Notes: generated by a model from the sequence alone, not told the origin. Shown: positions 44,351 through 53,614, counted from the first letter of the stretch. The stretch is 64,000 nucleotides of DNA from Miltoncostaea sp963703045 (GCA_963703045.1 OY969782.1:310001-374000); one strand, 5' to 3'. Made by a program: numbers and translations.

Positions 44351-45308
44351 CGGACGAGCGCCCGAGCCCGAGGAGCGCTCGCCGCTCCTCGGGCTCGGGC
44401 CGCTGGTCGGCAACCGGGCGATGGCCGCCCTGGTGGCGCGCGACGCCGCCGGTTGGGGGTTGCGCCCCCCGGCACCGGCGGCGCCCGACCTGCGCCTGCC
44501 GGCCGACTACGTCGAGCGCCGGCAGGAGGGCGTGCGCACCCAGGTGCGCGCCCACCTGACCGAGCGGCGCGCGGCGCTCGAGGGTGCCATCCGATCGGGC
44601 GTGTCGATCGCCGAGCTCGTCGACAGGGTCGTGACCGCGGTGCCCGACGCGCGGCGGCTCGTCCCCGCCGATCTCGAGGGCATGCTGCGCGCCTTCTTCC
44701 GCCCCCTCGACATCGCCACCCACCGCGATCCGGTCAACCGCGCGGGAGCGCTCGACGAGATCTCCGCGATGGCGCGCAACGCCTTCGGGCCCCTGAAGGA
44801 CGGGGTGCGCATCGGCGCGGGCCGCAACGGCGCGCTCACGGTCGGCGTGTCGGGCGTGACCGCGGGCATCGGCCCCCGCGAGGGGGGCTCCGGCGGGGAG
44901 CGCCCGGTCGAGGTCACCGGCGGCTGGGACCGGTCGGTCAGGCTCACCACGCGCGCGCCCGGCGTCGTCTTCGAGGCCAGGATCAGCGCCCCGGAGCGCG
45001 AGGGCGGCGACGTGCCGTGGGAGATCGGCCTGCAGTTCCCGGGCGAGGACGCGATGGTCCCGATCCTCGCGACGCTGCCACGCGTCTTCTCGGCGGCCGA
45101 GCGGGGCGTGCGCGACGCGGCGGGTGAGGCGCGGGCGGGCGGCGCCGGTGCGCTCGACCGCGCGAAGCGCCACCTGGCCCCGGTCAAGGACGCGGTCTCG
45201 GCCGTCTCCGCCGTGGCCGCCCGGCACGCCGGACCGAGGTTCGGCGTCGCGGTCACGGGGGAGGGCGGCAACGTGACCGTCCAGGCCACCCTCACGATCG
45301 TGTTCTAG
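44304..45308 (+). CDS. hypothetical protein with GNRA-type N-terminal motif (eCIS-cargo-like)
   Basis: The 334-residue frame starts with ATG 44304 inside fumC. Residues about 27-48 read LLGLGPLVGNRAMAALVARD, close to the L-x-x-x-x-x-GN-x-A-(V/M)-x-x-L motif at the N-terminus of DUF4157-type and other proteins tied to extracellular contractile injection systems. The rest has helices (ERRQEGVRTQVRAHLTERRAA, shortened), then a beta-rich C-terminal half (GVRIGAGRNGALTVGVSGV, VRLTTRAPGVVFEARIS, VTVQATLTIVF). No enzyme motif is seen. An ATG at 44420 is a possible shorter start, but it would cut the motif. The strong fumC hairpin lies within its first codons. Confidence 0.6.
   Translation: MRRSTSGRSPREAPRSGRAPEPEERSPLLGLGPLVGNRAMAALVARDAAGWGLRPPAPAAPDLRLPADYVERRQEGVRTQVRAHLTERRAALEGAIRSGVSIAELVDRVVTAVPDARRLVPADLEGMLRAFFRPLDIATHRDPVNRAGALDEISAMARNAFGPLKDGVRIGAGRNGALTVGVSGVTAGIGPREGGSGGERPVEVTGGWDRSVRLTTRAPGVVFEARISAPEREGGDVPWEIGLQFPGEDAMVPILATLPRVFSAAERGVRDAAGEARAGGAGALDRAKRHLAPVKDAVSAVSAVAARHAGPRFGVAVTGEGGNVTVQATLTIVF
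44360..44400 (+). terminator. perfect 18-bp hairpin after fumC
   Basis: GCCCGAGCCCGAGGAGCG (44360-44377) and its exact complement (44383-44400) flank loop CTCGC, starting 10 bases after the fumC stop. There is no U tract. The next reading frame runs through it. Confidence 0.65.
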
Positions 45309-45372
45309 CCGGCCACCCCGGCTGCGACGTCGGCGCGGGGCGGCTCCCGTGTGACGGCGCGCGGGGGCAGGC

Positions 45373-46146
45373 TCAGACGGCCTCCCGCGCCGCGCCCTCC
45401 CGCGCCCCGCGCACCTCGTCGGCGAACTCCCGCGCCGCGGCGCGGACGATGCCGAACACGTCGGCCTTCGGCTTCACGAACCGCGGGGGGTCCGGCAGCC
45501 CCCCCACCAGGTCGGTCACCACCAGCACCTGCCCGTCGCATTCGGGGCCCGCCGCGATCCCGATGGTGGGCGCACCCACCTCCGCCGTGATGCGGGTGGC
45601 CAGGTCCGCGGGCACCGCCTCGATGACGATCGCGAAGCACCCCGCCGCGTCGAGCGCGCGCGCCTCGGCGGCGATCCGGTCGGCCTCGGCCGGGGTCGTC
45701 CCCTCGCGCCGGTAGACCGCGGCCGTCTGCGGCAGCAGACCGACGTGGCCCATCACCGGGATGCCGGCGGCGACGATCGCGCGGACCTGATCGATGAGGC
45801 CGCCCTCGAGCTTCACCGAGTCGGCGCCCGCCGCCACGAGGACGCGGGCGCTCTCCACGGCCTCGGCGGCCGTACGGTACGAGCCGGCCGTCAGGTCGCC
45901 GCAGACGTGGGTGCGCGCGGTGCCGTTGCGGACCGCCCGGACATGGTGGGCCATCATCTCGAGCGTGACCGCGCGGGTGGTGTCGTAGCCGAGCTCGACC
46001 TCGCCCAGGCTGTCGCCCACCAGCAGGATGTCGAGCCCGCTGCCGTCGAGCGCGCACGCCGTCGGGTAGTCGTACGCCGTGAGCATGACCAGCCGCGCGC
46101 CGCCCTTGCGCGCCCGGATCGCGGCCGGCGAGAGCCCGGTGCTCAC
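45373..46146 (-). CDS. panB: ketopantoate hydroxymethyltransferase
   Basis: PanB adds a hydroxymethyl group to 2-ketoisovalerate, the first step of pantothenate synthesis. The 257-residue protein shows LVMLTAYDYPTACALDGSGL, ILLVGDSLGEVELGYDTT (Asp metal ligand), GADSVKLEGG, PVMGHVGLLPQ and FAIVIEAVPADLA with Glu catalytic, all family motifs. The GTG at 46146 overlaps the stop of the upstream panC-panD frame (GTGA). No panE is nearby. Order panC-panD-panB on this strand implies a coupled pantothenate operon. Confidence 0.96.
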   Translation of the reverse strand: MSTGLSPAAIRARKGGARLVMLTAYDYPTACALDGSGLDILLVGDSLGEVELGYDTTRAVTLEMMAHHVRAVRNGTARTHVCGDLTAGSYRTAAEAVESARVLVAAGADSVKLEGGLIDQVRAIVAAGIPVMGHVGLLPQTAAVYRREGTTPAEADRIAAEARALDAAGCFAIVIEAVPADLATRITAEVGAPTIGIAAGPECDGQVLVVTDLVGGLPDPPRFVKPKADVFGIVRAAAREFADEVRGAREGAAREAV

Positions 46147-47447
46147 CGCTTCTCCCACATGACGGGGACCGTGCCCGGCGAGGTCACGTCGACCTGGCGG
46201 TTCGACGCGTCCACGTGCACCACGATCGGCTCGTAGCCCTCGAGCTCCGCCTCCTCGAACTGGGCGTAGGTGAGCACGATCACGAGGTCACCCGGCTGCG
46301 CCAGCCGCGCCGCGGCGCCGTTCAGGCAGATGTCGCCACCACCGGCGGGGCCCTCGATCGCATAGGTCTCGAAGCGCGCGCCGGTGTTGATGTTGAGCAC
46401 GCAGACGTGCTCGTAGGGCCGGATGTCGGCGGCCTCGAGCAGGTCGGTGTCGACCGTGATGCTCCCGACGTAGTTGAGGTCGGCGTCGGTGACGGTGGCG
46501 CGGTGGATCTTGCTCTTGAGCATCGTGCGGGAACGCGGCGGCACGTCGGCCCTCCGGGGGTGGGTGTGGAGCGGGATGTTGTCGATCAGGCGCGCGGGAC
46601 CGACCCGGGCGCAGACGCAGAGGAGGGCCGGGCCCTCGAGTCGGGTCAGGGGCTGGAAGGTGTCGGGATGCACGACGGCGGAGTACTCGAGGGAGCAGCG
46701 CGGCTCCGCCGCGATGAGCGCCCCCGCGGCGGCCGCGATGCGCACGGCGTCGCGCTCGCCCTCGGTGACCATGGCCTCCGCGGCGCCGAGCGCGCGGCTG
46801 AGGGTGACCGCCGCGGCGCGGTCCTCGGGCCCCAGGTACGCGTTGCGGCTGCTCATGGCGAGCCCGTCCGCCTCGCGCACGACCGGACCGACGACCATCT
46901 CGACGTCGTCGAGGTGCAGATCGGCCATCAGGCGCCTCACGACGGCGACCTGCTGGGCGTCCTTGCGGCCGAACACGGCGCGGTCGGGACGCACGGCGAG
47001 CAGCAGCTTCGCCACGACGGTGGCGACGCCGCCGAAGTGCTCGGGCCGCGCGGCGCCCTCGAAGCCGGCGCTCGGGCCGCCGACGACGATCGCCGTGCCG
47101 AAGCCCTCCGGGTACATCTCGCGCGCCCCCGGGGCGAACACGAGGTCGGTCCCGACGGAGCCGGCGAGAGCGAGGTCGCGGTCCTCGTCGCGCGGGTACG
47201 TCGAGAGGTCCTCGGTCGGGGCGAACTGGGTCGGGTTGACGAACAGCGTGACGACGACCGCATGGCCGTCGCGACCCGCGATGCGCATCAGCTCGAGGTG
47301 CCCCTCGTGGAAGGCCCCCATGGTCGGGACGACGGCGACCCGGCGGCCGGCGGCGCGCATCCCCGCCACGGCGTCGCGCAACTCGGCGACCGTGCGGACG
47401 ACGGCCGGAGTGCGGTGCGGGGGGGAGGAGGGAGGGGATGACGGCAT
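46143..47447 (-). CDS. panC-panD: PanC-PanD in-frame fusion: pantothenate synthetase and aspartate 1-decarboxylase
   Basis: One open frame of 434 residues holds two enzymes. The N-terminal part is pantothenate synthetase: VVPTMGAFHEGHLELMR (HIGH-like), VTLFVNPTQFAPTEDL, VFGRKDAQQVAVVRRL, and SSRNAYLGPEDR. After LIDNIPLHTHPRR the chain runs on into aspartate decarboxylase: MLKSKIHRATVT, the self-cleavage site YVGS (Gly-Ser, giving the pyruvoyl Ser), NINTGARFETYAIEG and NGAAARLAQPGDLVIVL. No stop lies between them in any frame. PanD can also start on its own at GTG 46544 (after GGAGGG) or ATG 46523. Self-cleavage of the fusion would leave PanC joined to the PanD beta-chain. Confidence 0.9.
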   Translation of the reverse strand: MPSSPPSSPPHRTPAVVRTVAELRDAVAGMRAAGRRVAVVPTMGAFHEGHLELMRIAGRDGHAVVVTLFVNPTQFAPTEDLSTYPRDEDRDLALAGSVGTDLVFAPGAREMYPEGFGTAIVVGGPSAGFEGAARPEHFGGVATVVAKLLLAVRPDRAVFGRKDAQQVAVVRRLMADLHLDDVEMVVGPVVREADGLAMSSRNAYLGPEDRAAAVTLSRALGAAEAMVTEGERDAVRIAAAAGALIAAEPRCSLEYSAVVHPDTFQPLTRLEGPALLCVCARVGPARLIDNIPLHTHPRRADVPPRSRTMLKSKIHRATVTDADLNYVGSITVDTDLLEAADIRPYEHVCVLNINTGARFETYAIEGPAGGGDICLNGAAARLAQPGDLVIVLTYAQFEEAELEGYEPIVVHVDASNRQVDVTSPGTVPVMWEKR

Positions 47448-47628
47448 TCGGGAACCGTCGCCACCGGCCCCGGGACGCGCGGACACTCCGCTCTCGCGGC
47501 CCGCTCACCCGGCGCCTCCGCTCCAACTCCCGTGACGGGATGCCGGGCTGTGCGCTGACGGCCCGGCGAGTGTACCGCCGCGCCGCGCGGCGCGACAAGC
47601 GGCCGGTGACCACGGTCGCACGGACCGC

Positions 47629-47634
47629 TAGCCT
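47629..47634 (+). promoter_or_regulatory. TANNNT -10 box of the UDG gene (leaderless)
   Basis: TAGCCT ends 7 bases before the ATG at 47642. Confidence 0.6.
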
Positions 47635-47641
47635 GACCCCG

Positions 47642-48361
47642 ATGCCGGAGCCCGCCGACCGCGTCCGCGCCCTCGAGCGGTACCACCAGGACGAGGTGGT
47701 CTCGTGCACCCGCTGCGCGCTCAGCGAGTCGCGCACCCAGGTGGTCGTCGGCAGCGGGGCGCTCGATGCCGACCTGATGTTCGTCGGGGAGGCGCCCGGA
47801 TACCACGAGGACGCGCAGGGCATCCCCTTCGTTGGCCAGTCCGGCAAGCTGCTGACGACGCTGCTCGAGGGCATCGGCCTGACCCGCGACGACGTGTTCA
47901 TCGCCAACGTCCTCAAGTGCCGCCCCCCGGGCAACCGCGACCCGGCTCCCGCCGAGATCCGATCGTGCGAGCCGCACCTCTTCCGCCAGGTCTCCCTCGT
48001 GCGCCCCCGGATGATCTGCACGCTCGGCAACTTCGCGACCAAGCTCCTGTCGGGTCGCCCGGAGGGCATCACCCAGGTCCACGGGCACGAGCTGCCGATC
48101 GAGATCGGCGGGCACCCGCTGCTGCTCTACCCGCTCTTCCATCCGGCCGCGGCGCTCTACACCCGCGCCATGCTCTCGACGCTCGAGGCCGACTTCGCGC
48201 GCATCCCCGAGCTCGTGCGGCCCGAGGGGGAGCGGCACGCCGCGGGGACCGACGCCGAGCACGCCGGGCCCCCGCCGGGGGCGGCCCCCGCGGGGGCGGC
48301 GGCGCCCACCGCGGCCGACGGCGGCGCGCCGGCGGCCGACGAGCAGCTCGGTCTGTTCTGA
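47642..48361 (+). CDS. family 4 uracil-DNA glycosylase (4Fe-4S)
   Basis: The 239-residue enzyme removes uracil from DNA. Family-4 features are the cluster Cys pair in SCTRCALSESRT (about 22-33), motif I GEAPGYHEDAQGIPFVGQSG (about 51-70), the third and fourth Cys in VLKCRPPGNRDP and MICTLGNFAT, and motif HPAAALY. The Ala/Pro tail ending EQLGLF is a typical clamp-binding-like terminus (QLGLF resembles a beta-clamp peptide). The leaderless promoter fixes the ATG. It leads the tsaE-tsaB-rimI-tsaD operon. Confidence 0.94.
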   Translation: MPEPADRVRALERYHQDEVVSCTRCALSESRTQVVVGSGALDADLMFVGEAPGYHEDAQGIPFVGQSGKLLTTLLEGIGLTRDDVFIANVLKCRPPGNRDPAPAEIRSCEPHLFRQVSLVRPRMICTLGNFATKLLSGRPEGITQVHGHELPIEIGGHPLLLYPLFHPAAALYTRAMLSTLEADFARIPELVRPEGERHAAGTDAEHAGPPPGAAPAGAAAPTAADGGAPAADEQLGLF

Positions 48362-48879
48362 GCGGGGCCCTCAGGTGGCGCAGCGACGGCCCCGAGCAGA
48401 CCGAGGCGCTCGGCTCCGTGCTGGCCGGCCTGCTCGCGCCCGGCGACCTGGTGCTGCTGCGCGGCGAGCTCGGCGCCGGTAAGACCACCCTCGTGCGGGC
48501 GGTCGCCCGCGCGCTCGGGGTCGAGGGACCGGTCACGAGCCCCACCTTCACCGTCGCCCAGCGGTACCGGGGGCGCGAGGTCGAGTTGGCGCACATGGAC
48601 GCCTACCGGCTCGAGGGTCCCGACGCCGAGGAGGCCGAGCTGCTGGGCGACGCCGTCGCCGGCGACGCCATCGCCTTCGTGGAGTGGCCGGACGCGGTCA
48701 TCGCCGCCCTGCCGGACGCGCGCCTGGAGGTCGAGCTGCAGCACGGGGGCGGCGACCGGCGGCTGGTACTGTTGACGTCCCGGGACGCCCGCGATCTGGA
48801 GCTTCTCGGCCGACAGCTTGCCGACCTTCGCGCTCGACACATCAACAGCGAGCCCGAGCCTGGCACTCGTTCGGGGTGA
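48358..48879 (+). CDS. tsaE: tRNA t6A synthesis ATPase TsaE, probable CTG start
   Basis: TsaE supports t6A37 formation with TsaB and TsaD. The frame has GDLVLLRGELGAGKTTLVRA (Walker A, about 28-47), TSPTFTVAQRY, and LAHMDAYRLEG with EEAELLGD, all TsaE motifs. There is no ATG, GTG or TTG near the expected start. A CTG at 48358 forms CTGA with the UDG stop, mirroring the ATGA/GTGA overlaps elsewhere and giving the right length (173 residues). That makes CTG the likely start, or an unseen indel exists. Its end overlaps tsaB by 62 bases. Confidence 0.88.
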   Translation: MSGALRWRSDGPEQTEALGSVLAGLLAPGDLVLLRGELGAGKTTLVRAVARALGVEGPVTSPTFTVAQRYRGREVELAHMDAYRLEGPDAEEAELLGDAVAGDAIAFVEWPDAVIAALPDARLEVELQHGGGDRRLVLLTSRDARDLELLGRQLADLRARHINSEPEPGTRSG

Positions 48880-49516
48880 GGACCCCATCGCCGAGCTCTG
48901 GCTGGCGCCCGAGCCCGGCTCCGGCCGGCGGGTGCTCGAGGCGGCGCACGGTCTGCTGTCCTCCTGCGGTCTCCGCACCGAGGACATCGACACCGTCGTC
49001 GTCGGGGTCGGCCCCGGCGGCTTCACGGGCCTGCGCATCGGCCTCGCGACCGCGCTCGGTCTCGGCCAGGCGCTCGCGGTTCCCGTGATCGGCGCCTCGT
49101 CGCTCGAGGGGCTCGCCCTCGGGCTCGGCGAGGGGTGCGACGAAGGGGCGTTGGTCGCCCCCCTGCTCGACGCCCGCCGGCGGGAGCTGTTCGCCGCGGT
49201 CTACCGCGTGCGCGGCGCCGGCCTGGAGCAGGTGCTCGCCCCGGTGGCCATCGCCCCCGATGAGCTCGCGTCGCGACTGCGCGCCCTCGGCGGGCCCGTC
49301 GTCGTGGGCGGCGACGGGATCGCGGCGGCGGGGGAGGCGCTCTCGGGCGCGCCCTTCACGAGCCCGCCGGCGCGCTCGCCCCGGCACCGGATGTCGGCCC
49401 GCGCCCTCGCGCTGCGCGTCGCCCAGGGGGCCGGGCTGCCCGCGCGCCCGGTGTACGCCCGGCTGCCCGACGCCGAGGTCAACCGCCGCCGGGCCCTCGC
49501 CGGGACGGGATCCTGA
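48818..49516 (+). CDS. tsaB: t6A biosynthesis protein TsaB
   Basis: TsaB is the inactive partner of TsaD. The 232-residue protein starts FALDTSTASPSLALV, with VVGVGPGGFTGLRIGLATAL (about 66-85) and a Rossmann/ASKHA-like N-terminal half. Conserved VPVIGASSLEGLA and LDARRRELFAAVYR follow. TTG at 48818 is the best start by alignment, within the end of tsaE, with GGAG about 18 bases upstream. rimI follows two bases after its stop. Confidence 0.93.
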   Translation: MPTFALDTSTASPSLALVRGEDPIAELWLAPEPGSGRRVLEAAHGLLSSCGLRTEDIDTVVVGVGPGGFTGLRIGLATALGLGQALAVPVIGASSLEGLALGLGEGCDEGALVAPLLDARRRELFAAVYRVRGAGLEQVLAPVAIAPDELASRLRALGGPVVVGGDGIAAAGEALSGAPFTSPPARSPRHRMSARALALRVAQGAGLPARPVYARLPDAEVNRRRALAGTGS

Positions 49517-49518
49517 AC

Positions 49519-50014
49519 GTGCCGCGGGGCAAGCGCCCCCCGGCCGCGCCGGCGCTCAAGATCCGGGAGATGCGCCGCGGCGACGTGCCGCAGGTGCTCG
49601 TGATCGAGGCGTCGAGCTCCGCCACGCCCTGGACGCGGGCCATGTTCCTCGCCGAGCTCGGACGACCGGGCACGATCGACCTCGTCGCCGACCGCGGGGG
49701 GGACGTGCTCGGCTACATCATGGTGTCGCGCTACGCCGACGTCTGGCACATCCTCAACGTGGTCGTCCGCGACGCCCATCGGGGACAGGGCATCGGCGCC
49801 CGCCTGCTCGACGCAGCTCTTCGAGCGCGCGGGCGGCAGGCCGCACCTGGGCTTCACCCTCGAGGTGCGGGTCTCCAACGACGTCGCGGTGCGCCTCTAC
49901 CGGCGCAAGGGCTTCCTCGAGCACGGCATCCGCCCGGGCTACTACTCGGACAACGGCGAGGACGCGATCATCATGTGGCGCAGTGGCTCACCGGAGGACG
50001 TGGCGTTCCCATGA
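49519..50014 (+). CDS. rimI: ribosomal-protein-alanine N-acetyltransferase RimI (one +1 frameshift)
   Basis: RimI acetylates the N-terminal Ala of ribosomal S18. The GNAT fold shows VLVIEASSSATPWTRAMFLAE, the acetyl-CoA loop RDAHRGQGIGARLLD (about 87-101), and, after an extra base near 49814, LEVRVSNDVAVRLYRRKGF and GYYSDNGEDAIIMW. Removing that base gives 164 residues, the usual size. The stop TGA overlaps the tsaD ATG (ATGA). The tsaB-rimI-tsaD order is widely conserved, which supports both the gene and the idea that the shift is an error. Confidence 0.87.
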
Positions 50015-51038
50015 GCGGGCCGATCCTGGCGATCGAGACATCGTGCGACGAGACGGCGGCCGCCGTCGTGGACGGCCGGCGGGTGCTGTCGAGCGTGATC
50101 GCGTCGCAGGCCGAGCTCCACTCGCCCTACGGCGGGGTCGTCCCCGAGGTGGCCGCGCGGCACCACCTCGGCACGGTCAACGGGGTCGTCGACGGAGGCG
50201 CTCGACGCGGCCGGCCTCGAGCTCGCGACGATCGAGAAGGTCGCGGTCACCCAGCGCCCGGGACTGATCGGCGCCCTGCTGATCGGTGTCGCCACGGCGA
50301 AGGCGATCGCCTACGCAGCACGAAAGCCGCTCGTGATGGTCGACCACCTGCACGGGCACATCGCGGCGAGCTGGCTCGATCCGGTCGCGCTCGATCCCGC
50401 CCTTCGTGAGCCTGATCGCCTCGGGCGGCCACACGCGCCTCGACCTCGTCGACCGACCTGCGGTCCCCGCGCCCGCTCGGCCAGACGATCGACGACGCGG
50501 CCGGCGAGGCGATCGACAAGGGCGCGCGGCTGCTCGGCCTGGGCTACTCCGGGCGGGCCCGCCCTCGAGCGGCTCGCGGCCGACGGCTCGCGCACCGCGC
50601 ACGCCTTCCCGGTCGGCCTGCGCGGGGGCGGCGGTGCGCGACTTCTCGTTCGCCGGCGTCAAGACGGCGCTGCTCTACGCGGTCCGCGAGCGCGGCGAGG
50701 ACGCCCTGACGGAGGCCGAGCGTGCCGATCTCGCCGCGTCGTACCAGGAGGCGGTCGTGCGCCCGCTGGCCGACCGCCTGATCGCCGCGGCCCGCGACGA
50801 GGGGGTGCCCGCCGTCGCGCTCGGCGGAGGGGTCGCCGCCAACGGACGCCTGCGCGAGCTGGTGGCCGAGGGGGCCGAGCGCGCGGGGCTGCGGGTCGCC
50901 GTGCCCGACCGGTCCCTCTGCACCGACAACGCCGCCATGATCGGCGCCGCGGCTCAGTTCACCGACGCCGTGGCCTGGCCCGACTACCTCGGCCTCGACG
51001 CCGTCGCCTCGGCGCCGCCGGGGGGGATCGCCGCGTGA
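50011..51038 (+). CDS. tsaD: tRNA t6A threonylcarbamoyltransferase TsaD (five +1 frameshifts)
   Basis: TsaD transfers threonylcarbamoyl to A37 of ANN-decoding tRNAs and is essential in bacteria. The start ILAIETSCDETAAAVV, metal-binding HLHGH (in VMVDHLHGHIAASW), LIASGGHTRLDLV, GEAIDKGARLLGLGY, FSFAGVKTALLYAVRE and VALGGGVAANGRLRE are all present but spread over three frames. Extra bases at about 50194, 50397, 50454, 50554 and 50632 explain it; 1028 minus 5 gives 341 codons, exactly the usual TsaD length. An essential gene with five insertions is best read as poor consensus. The stop overlaps the subtilase GTG. Confidence 0.9.
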
Positions 51039-53567
51039 GACCGGGCCGGCGCCGGGTCGCGCTGCTCGCCGTCGGAGCGGTCGCGCTGGCCGTGCCCGCC
51101 GTCGCGGCCGCACAGGCCTCGCCCGTCGAGCTGCAGCTCGCGGGGACGCCCGCCGCCGCCCGGGGGACCGCCCTCGACGCGGCCGCGGCCTGGCGCGAGA
51201 CGCTGGAGGCTCACCGGGCCCCGCAGCTGCCGACTCCGGGCGACACCGAGTCCGTGATCCTCGTGCTGGCCGGCCCCGCCGCCATCGCCGCCGACCCGGA
51301 CGAACGGGCCGCGGCCGCCGCGGCGATCAGCGCGCGGCAGGACGAGATCGCGCCGGTGCTCGCGAGCCTCGGGGCGACGGTGACATTCCGCTACCGGGTC
51401 CTGGTCAACGCGATCGGCGTCCGCCTGCCCGCCGGGCGGCTCGAGGCGCTCGCCGCCCTGCCCGAGGTCGCGGCGGTGGTGCCGGTCGGCTTCCTGGCGC
51501 CCGCCCTGACGGGCACGCCCGCCGCGCCCACGGCGACCGCGACCGCGGCCGCCGACGCCGCCCGCCCGTCGGCGCCGGCCGGCGCCGACGCCGTCGGACC
51601 GGCGCACATCGCCCTGATCGACGCCGGCGTCGACGCCTCCCACCCGTGGCTCGGCGGCGGCATCGGCCCGACCTTCCCGGTCATCGGGGGCGCCGATCTC
51701 GTCGACGGGGACGGCGACCCGAGCCGCCGACCCGGACGATCCCGCCGCCGAGGCGCACGGCACGCAGATGGCGAGCCTCGTGCTGCGATCGCCCGCGCTG
51801 CGCGGGACTGACGGCGGCCGACTCGCCGCGCCTGCTCGCCTACCGGGTGGTCGCCCGCGAGGCCGTCGGCGGCCGGCTGCGCCCCCTGGCGCGCACCGAC
51901 CGGGTGCTCGCCGCGCTCGAGCGGGCCGTCGACCCGGACGCGGACGGCGACACCTCCGACGCCGCCCGAGGTGATCCTGCTCGGCGTCGCCGCCGGCTTC
52001 GAGGGGGGCGGCGCCGACCCGGTCGCCGCGGCCCTCGCCGCGGCCGATCGCGCCGGGCGCACGGTGGTCGCGCCCGCGGGCAACGACGGCCCCACGTTCG
52101 ATCGCCCCGGATCGGTGGGCGGGCCGGCGGCCGGCCCGACGGTGCATCGCCGTCGGAGGCGTCTCGGCGCCGGTGGCGCCGCGGACGGCCCACCTCGACG
52201 TCCGTCTGGGACCGGCCGGGGCCCGGCTCGGTCCGCTGCCGCTGATGGGCACCGCGCCCCCCGGCGCCGGGCTGCCGGTCGTGGTGCTGCGCGACGACGC
52301 CGGGATCTCGCAGGGCGGGGCGCCCGAGGACTTCCTGGCGTCCGACGGCACCGCCCGCGCGTCGGGGGCGCTCGTCGTCGTCAGCCGGGGCGGAGCCCCG
52401 CTGGCCGAGGCCGCGGCCCGCGCAGCCGATGCGGGCGCGCTGGCGCTGGCCGTGTGGGACGAGGACGGCAGCGGCGGCTTCCCCGCGATCCCCGGCGACT
52501 CCGGCCTGCCCATCCCGCTCGTCGGCCTCGGCGCGCGGCAGGGCCGAGCGCTCGTCGACCTCGCCACCGCCCGGCCCGACGTGCGGGTGGTCGTCACCGA
52601 GGCCCCGGCGGTGGCGGCCGCGCCGGTCGTCGCCTCCTTCTCGTCGTGGGGTCCGACCATCGACGGCCGCCAGAAGCCCGACCTCGTGGCTCCCGCCGTC
52701 GACCGGGAGGCCGCGTGGCCGGGGCGCGCGGCCGGACGGCGGACCCCAGACCGCGCCCCATCACCGGCACCAGCGCGGCGGCCGCGGAGGTCGCGGCCAT
52801 CGCCCTGCGCCTGCGCGTCGACCGCCCCGAGCTCGGACCACGGGCGGTCCACTCCCTGCTCGTGCAGGCCGCCCGGCCGCTGCCCGGCGTGCCCGCCGCC
52901 CGCCAGGGAGCCGGCGTCGCGGTGCCCCCGGCGGGCGGCGCGCTGCGCATCGAGCCGCCGATCGTGCCCGCCGGTACCCGGGCGGGCACGGCGGTCGCCG
53001 AGGTGACGCTGACCGACCTCGCCGGCGGCGGTGGGCCGTACACCATCTCCTTCGAGGACGGCAACGGCGAGACCGCGCTGCGTGCGGGGGTCGCCCTCGC
53101 CCCCGGAGGCCACCGGCGCGTGAGGCTCGCGCTGCCGGCGGCCGACGGCCACCTCGTGGTCCGCGACGAGGACGGCGCCGCCCTCGCGCGCACGCCGGTC
53201 GTGGCCCGGCGCCCGGCCCGTCCCGTCGCCGACGCCCTCGGAGTGCCGGAGGTGCGCGCCGACGCCGCTCTGGTCGAGGTGCGCGTGCGGCTCGGGCTGC
53301 TGCGACGGCAGGGCGCGCGCCTGCGCGGCGCGCGCGTGCACGGCGTGCGGCTCACCCTGCTGCCGGCAGCCGGCGGCGCGCCGCTGCCGGTCGGGGGCGC
53401 CAAGCAGGGGGGCGTCGTGGCCCGCCGGGACCTACCGCTTCCTCGTCTCGCGGCGCCTCGCGTCGGGTCTCGCCGTACCGTCCGGCCGCTACCGCCTGCG
53501 CGTCTCGGCGGTCGCCCCCGACGGCACGCCCGCGCGGCGCGTGAGCGCCCCGTTCCGCATCGGCTGA
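51035..53567 (+). CDS. secreted subtilisin-like serine protease (S8), seven +1 frameshifts
   Basis: A GTG at 51035 starts a signal peptide (RRRVALLAVGAVALAVPAVA) and an inhibitor-like propeptide. The S8 catalytic triad is seen as Asp in ALIDAGVDASHPW, His in EAHGTQMASL, and Ser in ITGTSAAAAEVA; the oxyanion Asn lies in APAGNDGP. A protease-associated-like insert (SRGGAPLAEAAARA to GLPIPLVGL) sits before the Ser, and beta domains follow to an RIG end at 53567. Extra bases near 51725, 51807, 51963, 52145, 52703, 52757 and 53422 restore 841 residues when removed. It is an exported protease coupled to tsaD by GTGA, a link that seems unrelated to t6A. Confidence 0.85.
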
Positions 53568-53614
53568 CCGGCGGGCGGGCGCCGCGGACCGCCCGACTTC
53601 GTTACGAGACGCAC

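Noticed and set aside
49814..53422. Programmed +1 frameshifting in tsaD and the subtilase
   Set aside because: Thirteen sites with no shared slippery motif or pause structure across three neighbouring genes is not a regulated mechanism; consensus errors fit better.
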